Shown here one piece after another: positions 51,772 through 60,359 of a stretch of 64,000 bases of DNA. Source of the stretch: Soonwooa sp032062245. GTDB taxonomy: Bacteria; Bacteroidota; Bacteroidia; Flavobacteriales; Weeksellaceae. Each line of letters begins with the position of its first letter. Positions within the stretch are counted from its first letter, which is position 1. The stretch spans positions 1 to 64,000 of the forward strand of contig NZ_DAMBQF010000005.1 in NCBI RefSeq assembly GCF_032062245.1. The letters are read 5' to 3'. A program made the translations under genes and the position numbers. The notes below the pieces were generated by a model that saw only the letters and a program-made list of their open reading frames with translations, had not been told where the DNA came from and did no database searches.

Positions 51772-52887
51772 ATGAACAAATTAAAAGTTTTATTATCAGG
51801 TGGCGGAACAGGAGGACACATCTTCCCAGCTATCGCTATTGCTGATGAAATCAGAAAAAGATTTCCAGAAGCTGAGTTTTTGTTCATTGGTGCAAACGGC
51901 AAAATGGAAATGGAAAAAGTTCCCAATGCAGGTTACAAGATCGAAGGTCTTAACATTGCAGGAATTGACCGTGGTAATATTTTGTCAAATTTCAAATTGC
52001 CATTCAAGCTTTTGTCAAGTTTATCAAAAGCAAAAAGAATAATAAAGGAATTTCGTCCAGATGTAGCAATTGGGACGGGAGGATTTGCAAGTGGACCAGC
52101 TTTGTGGGCAGCTTCTAAATTGGGTGTTCCAACTTTTATTCAAGAGCAAAATGCCTATCCAGGAGTTACCAACAAGTTATTGAGTAAAAAAGCAAAAGCG
52201 GTTTTCACAGCTTATCCTAATATGGAAAAAGATTTTCCGAAGACGAAAGTTATCTTTTCTGGAAATCCGATTAGACAAAATATCGTAACAGATATGTTGG
52301 ATTCTAAAACTGCTAAAGAACAACTTGGCTTGGATGCTGATAAATTGTGCATTTTGTCTGTTGGTGGTTCTTTAGGTTCTCGAACTTTAAATAATGCTTG
52401 GATGGATAATCTTGTAGAATTCGGTAATGAAAATATGCAGCTTATCTGGCAAACAGGAAAGACAGATTATAAAAATTTAGTTGAAGAATTGACTAACAAC
52501 CAACAATCGACAACAAGCAACCAGATTCAAATAAAAGAATTCGTTTACGAAATGCCATTAGCGTATTCTGCGGCGGATGTGATTGTATCGAGAGCTGGAG
52601 CGATTGCAATTTCCGAATTGTCAGTTGCTGGCAAACCTGTGTTATTGGTGCCTTTCCCTTTTGCTGCGGAAGATCATCAGACTAAAAACGCACTCAATTT
52701 GGTTGAAAAAAATGCAGCAAAAATGGTAAAAGATTCAGAGATGAAGGACTTGTTTTGGCCAACATTAATGGGTATTTGCAAGGATGAAAATCTAAGAGCA
52801 GAGATGTCCAAAAATATCAAAACTTTTGCAAAACCAAACGCAACGGTTGAGATTGTTGATGAGATTTTAAAAACAATTAAAAAATAG
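51772..52887 (+). CDS. murG: UDP-GlcNAc:lipid I GlcNAc transferase MurG
   Basis: Makes lipid II on the inner face of the cytoplasmic membrane. 371 residues of the GT28 family with the N-terminal GGGTGGHIFPA loop (11-21), EQNAYPGVTN and the C-terminal donor site VSRAGAIAISEL. Normal length, 18 bp after the REP-like pair. Confidence 0.96.
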   Translation: MNKLKVLLSGGGTGGHIFPAIAIADEIRKRFPEAEFLFIGANGKMEMEKVPNAGYKIEGLNIAGIDRGNILSNFKLPFKLLSSLSKAKRIIKEFRPDVAIGTGGFASGPALWAASKLGVPTFIQEQNAYPGVTNKLLSKKAKAVFTAYPNMEKDFPKTKVIFSGNPIRQNIVTDMLDSKTAKEQLGLDADKLCILSVGGSLGSRTLNNAWMDNLVEFGNENMQLIWQTGKTDYKNLVEELTNNQQSTTSNQIQIKEFVYEMPLAYSAADVIVSRAGAIAISELSVAGKPVLLVPFPFAAEDHQTKNALNLVEKNAAKMVKDSEMKDLFWPTLMGICKDENLRAEMSKNIKTFAKPNATVEIVDEILKTIKK

Positions 52888-52906
52888 TCTTCGGACAAAA
52901 TATAAA

Positions 52907-54265
52907 ATGAACTATCTAAATACATTCAAGCATTTCTATTTCATCGGTATCGGCGGTATCGGGATGAGTGCTTTGGCGAGATATTTCCACGCTTCAGGTC
53001 GCGAGGTTTTGGGTTATGATAAAACCAATACCAAGTTGACAACGCAACTAATGGCAGAGGGAATTGACATCACTTTCGAAGATAAAATTGATGACAAAAT
53101 AAAAGCTTTGTCGCCACAAGATACGTTGGTGATTTATACACCAGCAATTAAGACTTTAGGTATTTTAGATTATTTTGATGAGGAAGGTTTCACGATTCAG
53201 AAGCGTGCAAAAGTTCTTGGATTGGTAACCGAAGATACGCAGTGTATAGCCGTTGCGGGTACGCACGGGAAGACGACAACTTCGACACTTATTTCGCATT
53301 TGTGCAAAGAAGCCAACTTGCCATTTTCTGCTTTCTTAGGCGGAATTTCAGAGAATTTTAAATCGAATTTTCTCTACAACGGTAACGAACTTTCTGTAGT
53401 TGAAGCCGACGAATACGACAGAAGTTTCCTAAATCTTTCACCAGATTGGGCGGTTGTAACTTCGACGGACGCTGACCATTTGGATATCTATGGCGATAAA
53501 AACCACATTGAAGAAGGTTTTCGTGCATTTGCAGCTTTGGTGCCAGATGACAAACAACTTTTTGTGAGAAAAGGTTTGGAGATTGGTCGTCCACATGTGA
53601 CTTATGCGGTTAACGAAGAAGCCGATTATTACTCGAATAATTTGAGAATGGATCATGACAAAATTTATTTTGACTTCCATACGCCGACAGAGACGATTAA
53701 AGATTTCGTTTGGGAAATTCCGGGCATCCACAACGTTGAAAATGCAACGGTTTCTTTAGCGATTTTAAATAAAATGGGTGTTGATTTTGACACGCTTAAA
53801 AAAGCAATTGCAAACTTTAAAGGAATTAAAAGACGTTACACCAAACATATTTTTGACAACGGAAAAATATACATCGACGACTACGCACACCATCCAACTG
53901 AACTGAATGCTGTGATTGGTTCGATCAAAACTTTCTATCCAAATAAGAAATTGTTGATTGCGTTTCAGCCGCACTTGTTTAGTAGAACGCGCGATTTTGC
54001 TGATGATTTTGCGAAAAGTATTGCAAAAGGAGATGATTTGTTATTGTTAGATATTTATCCTGCACGCGAACTTCAGGAGAATTATCAAGGCGTAACATCA
54101 GCTTGGTTATTGGACAAAGTGGATGCCGAAAACAAAGAAGTCGTGACTTTAACCGAAAGTTTAGAAAAGATTAAATCTAAGGATTTCGACATTTTGTTGA
54201 CCGTTGGAGCTGGTAATATTGATACACTTTATGACCCAATTATGGAGTGGTTGCCAACGATTTAG
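52907..54265 (+). CDS. murC: UDP-MurNAc:L-alanine ligase MurC
   Basis: Adds L-alanine to UDP-MurNAc, first step of the stem peptide. 452 residues: FIGIGGIGMSALARY (Rossmann-type N-terminus), AGTHGKTTTSTL (P-loop), EADEYDRSFL and DDYAHHPTELNAVI. Follows murG after 19 bp. Confidence 0.96.
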   Translation: MNYLNTFKHFYFIGIGGIGMSALARYFHASGREVLGYDKTNTKLTTQLMAEGIDITFEDKIDDKIKALSPQDTLVIYTPAIKTLGILDYFDEEGFTIQKRAKVLGLVTEDTQCIAVAGTHGKTTTSTLISHLCKEANLPFSAFLGGISENFKSNFLYNGNELSVVEADEYDRSFLNLSPDWAVVTSTDADHLDIYGDKNHIEEGFRAFAALVPDDKQLFVRKGLEIGRPHVTYAVNEEADYYSNNLRMDHDKIYFDFHTPTETIKDFVWEIPGIHNVENATVSLAILNKMGVDFDTLKKAIANFKGIKRRYTKHIFDNGKIYIDDYAHHPTELNAVIGSIKTFYPNKKLLIAFQPHLFSRTRDFADDFAKSIAKGDDLLLLDIYPARELQENYQGVTSAWLLDKVDAENKEVVTLTESLEKIKSKDFDILLTVGAGNIDTLYDPIMEWLPTI

Positions 54266-54319
54266 TAGGATTAAATTTAAAAATAAATAGAGACGACTTT
54301 TTGAATTGTACAGTAAATA

Positions 54320-55312
54320 ATGAAGAATAAATACAGAATATTAAAAATTTTAGTAACCGTAGGAATATTGGTGTTCTTGCTGAGTTTCTCTTTGAAACGT
54401 TTCAGCGAAAAGCCAGTTTCTGAACCTAAAGTTAAGCTTAACCAAACAGCGCCTTCTGTATATTTTATTTCAGAAAAAGAAGTTTCGGAATTGATTAAAA
54501 AAAATAATCCCGAGAACAAAATTGGGACTTTGGATATTCCCAAGTTAGAGAAGAAACTCAATGACAACGACTTTGTAGACAGCGCTAATGTCTATTTAGA
54601 TCTTAACGGAACTTTAAATATCGATGTTAAACAAAGAGTGCCTGTTTTTAGACTTCAAAAAGGAGGAAAAGATTCTTATGTGGATGCTAATGGTGTAGAA
54701 TTTCCGATTTCTAGAAATTACTCGTTCCCATGTTTGTTGGTCTCGGGTGATGTTAAAAAAGAAGAATACCAAGCTTTAGGAAATCTGGTCTACAAAATCA
54801 ACAAAGATGATTTTAGTAAAAAATACTTCATCGGAATTTCAAAATACAAAGGTGATTATAGCTTGTTAACCAGCGAAGGCAATTACAAAGTTGAGATTGG
54901 TGATCTCAATAATATTGATTTTAAGGTAAAAGGTTTTAAAACTTTTGTTGAGAAATACATGATTTATCAAAATCCAGAAAAATATAAAAAAATTTCTGTA
55001 AAGTACGAAAATCAAATTGTAACAACACTTAATCCTTATTTTAAGGAAAATGATAGCGTCTTAAAAGCGCAGCAAAAAGCTTTAGAAAAACCTCTGGCAA
55101 AAGCGGCTAGCAAAGAAGATGCTAATAAAACTGAAAAGAAACCAACTGTAACAACAGCAAGCAAACCAAAGTCGCAAGAAAAGGATAAAGCTGAACCTAA
55201 AAAACAAGAAAAGCCAAAGACAACGGCTAAACAGGATAAACCAAAAACACAACAAAGCGCTTCTCCTAAAAAAGAAAGTGCAAAGAAAAAAACAAAAATA
55301 GTAGTAGAATAA
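54320..55312 (+). CDS. ftsQ: FtsQ-like division protein with a lysine-rich tail
   Basis: 330 residues. One N-terminal transmembrane helix (LVTVGILVFLLSFSL), a POTRA-like part (VYFISEKEVSELIKKNNP, LEKKLNDNDFVDSANVYL) and the FtsQ beta domain up to about 255. The last 75 residues are low-complexity, rich in Lys, Pro, Ala and Thr (KAEPKKQEKPK type). Topology places this strongly basic tail in the periplasm, where it might bind peptidoglycan or other acidic polymers; this is inference. Position and layout support the FtsQ call. Confidence 0.85.
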   Translation: MKNKYRILKILVTVGILVFLLSFSLKRFSEKPVSEPKVKLNQTAPSVYFISEKEVSELIKKNNPENKIGTLDIPKLEKKLNDNDFVDSANVYLDLNGTLNIDVKQRVPVFRLQKGGKDSYVDANGVEFPISRNYSFPCLLVSGDVKKEEYQALGNLVYKINKDDFSKKYFIGISKYKGDYSLLTSEGNYKVEIGDLNNIDFKVKGFKTFVEKYMIYQNPEKYKKISVKYENQIVTTLNPYFKENDSVLKAQQKALEKPLAKAASKEDANKTEKKPTVTTASKPKSQEKDKAEPKKQEKPKTTAKQDKPKTQQSASPKKESAKKKTKIVVE

Positions 55313-55333
55313 AAAAATCAAATCGAGCATAAA

Positions 55334-56707
55334 ATGGAAAACCACGAGTATTCAGTAGGTCTGGACATTGGGACAACAAAGATTGTCGCCATTGTTGGTA
55401 GACGCAACGATCGAGGCAAGATCGAGGTCCTCGGCGTAGGAAAAGCAAAAAGTCTCGGCGTACACAAAGGGATTGTTAACAATATTGCGCAAACGATTAG
55501 CTCAATCAAAGCAGCAGTAGAACAAGCGGAATCTAGCGCAGGTGTTAGCATTAGAAAAGTGACAGTTGGGATTGCGGGTAAGCATATCCGTTCATTACAA
55601 CATTCGGATTATATCATGCGAGAGCATCCGGATAAGTACATTACAGATGAAGACATCGAAGCACTTAAAGATCAAGTGCGCAAGTTAGTGATGTTGCCAG
55701 GTGAAGAGATCATCCATGTTCTTCCACAGGATTACAAAGTTGATTCGGAAGGTGAGATCCAGGAACCAATCGGTATGCATGGTAAACGTCTAGAGGCTAA
55801 CTTCCACGTCGTAGTTGGGCAGATGGGTTCTATCCGTAATATCGTAAGATGCGTTCGCGAAGCTGGTCTAGATATGGAAGCTTTGACTTTGGAGCCATTG
55901 GCATCGTCAGAGTCTGTTTTAACTAAAGAAGAAAAAGAAGCTGGTGTCGCAATTGTTGACATCGGTGGTGGTACAACAGATATCGCTATTTTTAAAGATA
56001 ATATCATCCGTCACACATGTGTTATTCCTTACGGTGGAGGGATTATCACAGACGACATCAAAGAAGGATGTTCTATTATCGAAAAACATGCAGAACAACT
56101 GAAAGTTAAATTCGGTTCTGCTGTTCCAGAATTAGAAAAAGACAGTACCTATGTAACCATTCCTGGTTTGCATGGTCGTCCAGATAAAGAGATCTCATTA
56201 AAATCTTTGGCGCAAATTATCAATGCGCGTATCGAAGAGGTTTTAGAAATGGTGAATACCGAACTAAAAGCTTACGGTGCATTCGAGCAAAAGAAAAAAT
56301 TGATTGCAGGTATCGTGTTAACTGGTGGTGGGTCTAACCTAAAACACCTAAGACAACTTGCAAATTATATGACAGGATTCGACTCAAGAATTGGTTTCTC
56401 TAACGAATATGTTAGCAATGACAAGAGTCAACAATTAAAAGGTCCAGAATATGCGACATCCATCGGATTGTTGATGGAAAGTCTTAAGATTCGTGATAAG
56501 AGCGAAGTTAATTATGCACAAGAAGAAGTTGTAGAAGTTAAAAATACAGTAACAGAAGTTGACACAACTAATACCGTAACAGAGAAAGAAGCCGAAGCTC
56601 AAGTTGAAAAACAGATCGTTGAAGCAACTAAGCAAAAAGGTGGTCGATTAACTTTTGGACAATCGATTTTAGAAAAAGTAAAAAAATTCTTCGAAGAAGT
56701 AGAATAA
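55334..56707 (+). CDS. ftsA: Cell division actin homologue FtsA
   Basis: 457 residues: YSVGLDIGTTKIVAIVGRRN (phosphate 1), a 1C domain region, VAIVDIGGGTTDIAIF (phosphate 2), and GIVLTGGGSNLKHL (adenosine). The C-terminal end has an amphipathic helix (SILEKVKKFFEEVE) that fits the membrane-targeting sequence, after a longer linker than in E. coli. It anchors FtsZ to the membrane. Confidence 0.95.
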   Translation: MENHEYSVGLDIGTTKIVAIVGRRNDRGKIEVLGVGKAKSLGVHKGIVNNIAQTISSIKAAVEQAESSAGVSIRKVTVGIAGKHIRSLQHSDYIMREHPDKYITDEDIEALKDQVRKLVMLPGEEIIHVLPQDYKVDSEGEIQEPIGMHGKRLEANFHVVVGQMGSIRNIVRCVREAGLDMEALTLEPLASSESVLTKEEKEAGVAIVDIGGGTTDIAIFKDNIIRHTCVIPYGGGIITDDIKEGCSIIEKHAEQLKVKFGSAVPELEKDSTYVTIPGLHGRPDKEISLKSLAQIINARIEEVLEMVNTELKAYGAFEQKKKLIAGIVLTGGGSNLKHLRQLANYMTGFDSRIGFSNEYVSNDKSQQLKGPEYATSIGLLMESLKIRDKSEVNYAQEEVVEVKNTVTEVDTTNTVTEKEAEAQVEKQIVEATKQKGGRLTFGQSILEKVKKFFEEVE

Positions 56708-56771
56708 ATTTTGAAGCGAAAAAGCTATTTTTAAGTAGTGGACAAGCGGAACATATTATAAAATTACAACA

Positions 56772-58730
56772 ATGGAAAATACAAATAGCAATCAAGGATT
56801 TTCATTTGACCTACCAAAAGGCAACTCTGCGATCATCAAAGTTATTGGTGTTGGTGGCGGTGGAAACAATGCACTTAAGCACATGTACGAAAAAGGAATC
56901 TACGGGGTAGATTTCGTGATTTGCAATACAGACGCACAAACTTTAGATAACAACCCAGTGGCTAACAAAGTGCAGTTGGGAATTACAATGACCGAAGGTC
57001 TAGGCGCTGGCGCTGATCCTGAGGTTGGCGAAAAAGCAGCCATCGAAAGTATCGACGAGATCAAAGCAGCAATGGGACAAAATACCAAAATGGTTTTCAT
57101 CACAGCTGGTATGGGCGGTGGTACTGGTACAGGAGCTGCGCCAGTTATCGCAAAAGTGGCTAAGGAGATGGGCATCTTAACTGTTGGTATCGTAACAGTA
57201 CCTTTCAGTTTTGAAGGTAAAAGACGTCTTGACCAAGCAGAATTAGGCTTAGAAAAACTTAGAAATAATGTTGACTCGCTTATCGTGATCAACAATGATA
57301 AATTAAGACAACAATTCGGAAACTTAGGATTCAAATCTGGATTCTCAAAAGCCGATGAAGTGTTGACTAACGCTGCTAAAGGTATGGCAGAAGTTATTAC
57401 GGGTTATTTCGATGTTAACATCGACTTCCGTGATGCTAAATCTGTACTTCAGAATTCTGGTACAGCGTTAATGTCAACTGGTACAGCACAAGGCGAAAAC
57501 AAAGCGGAAGAAGCGGTTAAAAAAGCTTTAGATTCTCCGTTATTAAACGATAACAAAATCACTGGTGCGAAAAACGTTCTACTTCTTATCCGTTCTGGTA
57601 ACGAAGAAGCAACAATGGACGAAATCGGTATCATCAACGACTATATCCAAAGAGAAGCTGGTAACACGGCGGACATTATTTTTGGAGTTGGTTCGGACGA
57701 AGAATTGGGCGATGCAATCAGCGTATTGGTTATTGCAACAGGTTTTTCTAAAGATGATGTTAGACAAACTAATGTTAAAGAAACGATCCAGAAGATCGAC
57801 TTGTTCGCAGATAGAGATCAATCTATACCAAGACGTACGGATTCTCCTTTCAAAACCAGAGCTGAAAGAGATGCTGAAGGCGGCTTAGAAAATCGCGGAA
57901 AAAATGTTTTCCGTCTAGAAGATGATGAGGATTTTTCAACTCCCAATTTTCCAACTAATACCTTCGCGGGAACTGCTGTAGAAAAAGTTCCACAAGAAGT
58001 TAAGTTTTTCGAAAAAGAAGAATCCGAAAGCTTCAATCAAAATTGGGAGCGAGACGAAGCACCTCAAGAATTCAACCTTTTTAATTATGATGAAGAGGAA
58101 GAATTTAATCATAATGAAGACCTAGAAGCGGAAGCTTTTACGTTTGAGGTGGAACATAAAGTTAATGACCAACAAAATATCCAAATCTCTGATGAGGAAA
58201 AACCTGTTGAAATTAACTTCGTAATCAACGAGCCGATCAACGAAGAATCGATGTTTGTACACAAAGAGGAAGAAGTTGAGCCGATTATTAATAAAGTAGA
58301 AGAAGTTAAAGAAGATTTTAACCCAGTTTTCGAAACTAAAATTGAGGAAGAAATCCAGGTTCCAAAACCGGATATGCTTTACAATCGTCCTGCGGTTAAC
58401 GAGCCAAAACCAGTAGAAAATTCATTGGAAAAAATCATTGAAAAACCTGTGGTAGAGGAGAAAGTTGATGAGTCAGAATTTACGTTTATCAATAAGTCAA
58501 CCGAGTCTAACAAGATTCAGGAGAGAAGAAATAAACTTAAAGAATTCAATTCTCGTTATCAAAAATTTGATCACGTTGAAGAGTTTGAAAGCATCCCAGC
58601 ATTCAAAAGAAAAAATATTGACATCGATAGCAATAGCGCATCAGATAGCAATATCAATAACTTTTTGAGTGACAACAACGGAAGAGTTCAACTTCGCGAA
58701 AACAAGTTTTTGAACAAAGACGTAGACTAA
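56772..58730 (+). CDS. ftsZ: Tubulin-like cell division protein FtsZ, long C-terminal linker
   Basis: 652 residues. The GTPase part (about 1-330) has VIGVGGGGNNAL, GMGGGTGTGAAPVIA (tubulin signature) and the T7 loop region NVDSLIVINNDKL/ NVDFRDAKS-type NIDFRDAKSV. After it comes an acidic linker of about 300 residues rich in Glu, Asn and Phe, then FESIPAFKRKN near the end, which resembles the conserved FtsA-binding peptide. Bacteroidota FtsZ is often long; this is near the upper end. Confidence 0.96.
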   Translation: MENTNSNQGFSFDLPKGNSAIIKVIGVGGGGNNALKHMYEKGIYGVDFVICNTDAQTLDNNPVANKVQLGITMTEGLGAGADPEVGEKAAIESIDEIKAAMGQNTKMVFITAGMGGGTGTGAAPVIAKVAKEMGILTVGIVTVPFSFEGKRRLDQAELGLEKLRNNVDSLIVINNDKLRQQFGNLGFKSGFSKADEVLTNAAKGMAEVITGYFDVNIDFRDAKSVLQNSGTALMSTGTAQGENKAEEAVKKALDSPLLNDNKITGAKNVLLLIRSGNEEATMDEIGIINDYIQREAGNTADIIFGVGSDEELGDAISVLVIATGFSKDDVRQTNVKETIQKIDLFADRDQSIPRRTDSPFKTRAERDAEGGLENRGKNVFRLEDDEDFSTPNFPTNTFAGTAVEKVPQEVKFFEKEESESFNQNWERDEAPQEFNLFNYDEEEEFNHNEDLEAEAFTFEVEHKVNDQQNIQISDEEKPVEINFVINEPINEESMFVHKEEEVEPIINKVEEVKEDFNPVFETKIEEEIQVPKPDMLYNRPAVNEPKPVENSLEKIIEKPVVEEKVDESEFTFINKSTESNKIQERRNKLKEFNSRYQKFDHVEEFESIPAFKRKNIDIDSNSASDSNINNFLSDNNGRVQLRENKFLNKDVD

Positions 58731-58736
58731 ATAATA

Positions 58737-58807
58737 TAACAATGTAAAAATGTAGCATTGTAACAGATAGACTTTAATTGCTAAACTGTTACTTTGATAC
58801 ATTGTTA
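58737..58807. repeat. Imperfect inverted repeat between ftsZ and the YqeY gene
   Basis: TAACAATGTA (58737-58746) pairs with TACATTGTTA (58798-58807) and GTAACAG (58760-58766) with CTGTTAC (58786-58792). It shares ATGTA-rich units with the inverted repeat between fbaA and accD, and both sit just before a plus-strand start codon. Confidence 0.6.
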
Positions 58808-58819
58808 AATTAATTAAAA

Positions 58820-59266
58820 ATGAGTTTAGAACAGAAAATAACAGATGCGATGAAAACCGCTATGAAAGAGAAAGACAGAGTTGCTCTCGATTCTCTTCGT
58901 GCCGTTAAAGCGCAGATTCTTTTGCTTAAAACTGAGCACAAAGGTGCCGAAGTTTCAGAAGAACAAGAGATTGCAATTTTGCAAAGAATGATCAAACAAA
59001 GAAAAGATTCTTACGATCAGTTTTCGGCTCAAAATCGTATGGATTTGGCAGACGTAGAAGTTGCCCAATCCAAGGTTATCGAGCAGTTTTTGCCAGCCCA
59101 ACTTTCAGAAGAAGAATTGGAAGCGGCTATCAAAAACATTATTGCTCAAACAGGTGCCGAAGGCGCCAAAGATCTAGGAAAAGTAATGGGTGTTGCATCC
59201 AAAGAATTAGCTGGTAAATCGGACGGAAAGAGCATCTCGACGATGGCTAAGAAGTTACTTTCTTAG
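58820..59266 (+). CDS. GatB/YqeY-domain protein
   Basis: 148 residues with the YqeY helical pattern: LEQKITDAMKTAMKEKDR, ALDSLRAVKAQI, LPAQLSEEELEAAI and the C-terminal LGKVMGVASKELAGKSDGK. The domain is the tail of the tRNA-dependent amidotransferase subunit GatB; the stand-alone form may bind tRNA. Common next to ftsZ in flavobacteria. Confidence 0.92.
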   Translation: MSLEQKITDAMKTAMKEKDRVALDSLRAVKAQILLLKTEHKGAEVSEEQEIAILQRMIKQRKDSYDQFSAQNRMDLADVEVAQSKVIEQFLPAQLSEEELEAAIKNIIAQTGAEGAKDLGKVMGVASKELAGKSDGKSISTMAKKLLS

Positions 59267-59267
59267 A

Positions 59268-59319
59268 AGGTTGCAGTTATCAGAATTGAGGTTGCAGTTT
59301 TTGCTAAAACCTTCAACCT
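59268..59319. repeat. Direct and inverted AGGTTGCAG repeats
   Basis: AGGTTGCAGTT occurs at 59268 and 59289 (period 21), and AACCTTCAACCT at 59308-59319 is partly complementary to it. It follows directly on the YqeY stop and would form a weak hairpin. Probably a small intergenic repeat. Confidence 0.45.
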
Positions 59320-59380
59320 ACGACTAAAAACCTAAATAAAAGGATATCCAAACTTTGCATATCGATTTGATTAATGGAAC

Positions 59381-59409
59381 CCAATTTCATCACGAAATTG
59401 GTTTTTTTT
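59381..59409 (+). terminator. Terminator downstream of the YqeY gene
   Basis: CCAATTTC pairs with GAAATTGG around 5 bases, followed by T8. It lies 115 bp after the YqeY stop and is the first strong terminator I see after the start of the dcw cluster. Confidence 0.8.
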
Positions 59410-59484
59410 GTGTCAAAATGTCTCAATAGATTTTTGGCATTGTTTTGATAACATAACTCAATGAGAGAATTAGAGATTAATCAA

Positions 59485-59492
59485 TATCTTTG
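59485..59492 (+). promoter_or_regulatory. Candidate -7 box for the bacilliredoxin gene
   Basis: TATCTTTG matches TAnnTTTG, 24 bp before the ATG at 59516. There is no clear TTG at -33. Confidence 0.45.
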
Positions 59493-59515
59493 TTAAACTA
59501 AAAAAAATAAATATT

Positions 59516-59926
59516 ATGTATCCAGCAGATTTAGTGCTGCCAATGAAGGCAGAACTTACCGATAAAGGTTTCCAAGATTTGACAACGCCAGAGCAAGTTG
59601 ATCAAGCTTTAAAGCAATCAGGAACAACTTTGTTGATGATTAACTCAGTTTGTGGTTGTGCAGCAGGAGCAGCAAGACCAGGCGCAGTATATTCATTAAC
59701 TGGTGACAAAAAGCCAGATCATTTGGTAACAGCTTTCGCAGGTTTCGATACAGAAGCCGTTGCAGAAGCTAGAAAATTGTTAGCACCATTCCCACCATCT
59801 TCACCATGCATCGCATTGTTCAAAGACGGAGAATTGGTACACATGCTAGAGCGTCACCACATCGAAGGTAACCCAGCAGGCGCAATCGCCGCTAACTTAC
59901 AAGCCGCTTACAACGAATATTGCTAA
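59516..59926 (+). CDS. Bacilliredoxin, BrxA/BrxB (YphP/YqiW) family
   Basis: 136 residues with the CGC active site in NSVCGCAAGAARPG (about 42-55), the hallmark of bacilliredoxins, which remove bacillithiol from protein cysteines. Bacteroidota such as flavobacteria are known to make bacillithiol-type thiols. Monocistronic: it has its own -7 box and terminator. Confidence 0.93.
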   Translation: MYPADLVLPMKAELTDKGFQDLTTPEQVDQALKQSGTTLLMINSVCGCAAGAARPGAVYSLTGDKKPDHLVTAFAGFDTEAVAEARKLLAPFPPSSPCIALFKDGELVHMLERHHIEGNPAGAIAANLQAAYNEYC

Positions 59927-59952
59927 GCCATTAGCCATTCAAAAAATAGAAT

Positions 59953-59978
59953 GCTTCCAGATTTTGGAAGCTTTTTTT
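59953..59978 (+). terminator. Terminator of the bacilliredoxin gene
   Basis: GCTTCCA pairs with TGGAAGC around 5 bases, then T7. It lies 26 bp after the stop codon. Confidence 0.85.
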
Positions 59979-59988
59979 ATTTTTTCTT

Positions 59989-60108
59989 GGGCGGACAATT
60001 CGCGCTATCCGCTATATCTTTTGGCTTCGCTCGGTCGGCTCCGCTGCGCTCCGCCGCCTCACTCGCCAAAAGGATGCCGCTTCTATCGCGGCCGCAATTC
60101 GGGCTCGT
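59989..60108. repeat. GC-rich dispersed repeat, copy 2
   Basis: Second copy of the block at 12357-12491, again intergenic. CTTTTGGC (60018-60025) pairs with GCCAAAAG (60065-60072), and CGGC (60036-60039) with GCCG (60053-60056). The corresponding arm of copy 1 is TTTTCC/GGAAAA: the sequence changed but the pairing is kept. It contains a NotI-type GCGGCCGC site, very rare in such AT-rich DNA. Confidence 0.8.
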
Positions 60109-60187
60109 TGAAAGATTAAGTTTTTTTGAAGTTTCCTTAATATTAAATAAAATCAGTTCGCGATAAAGCACTTTTCTTTAAATCAGT

Positions 60188-60294
60188 CGTCACTTCGAGT
60201 AAAAATCTGAAAGATTTTGTATCGAGAAGTTTTAATGATAAGAAAATTAACTTATTTTCGATACAGTTTTCTGCGAAAACCACTCAAACTGACG
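60188..60294. repeat. About 107-bp imperfect inverted repeat before recN
   Basis: CGTCACTTCGAGT (60188-60200) at the left end is the imperfect complement of ACTCAAACTGACG (60282-60294) at the right end. Inside, GTATCGA (60219-60225) pairs with TCGATAC (60258-60264), and two small hairpins (AAAATCtgaaaGATTTT and TTTTCtgcGAAAA) lie between. The 433-bp gap between the bacilliredoxin gene and recN thus holds a terminator, the GC-rich repeat and this element, and no gene. Confidence 0.7.
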
Positions 60295-60359
60295 TTTATT
60301 TTCTTATCTCAAACGCAGTTTTTCTAGACTTTATAAAACGAAGCTTTCTTATTGTTTGA

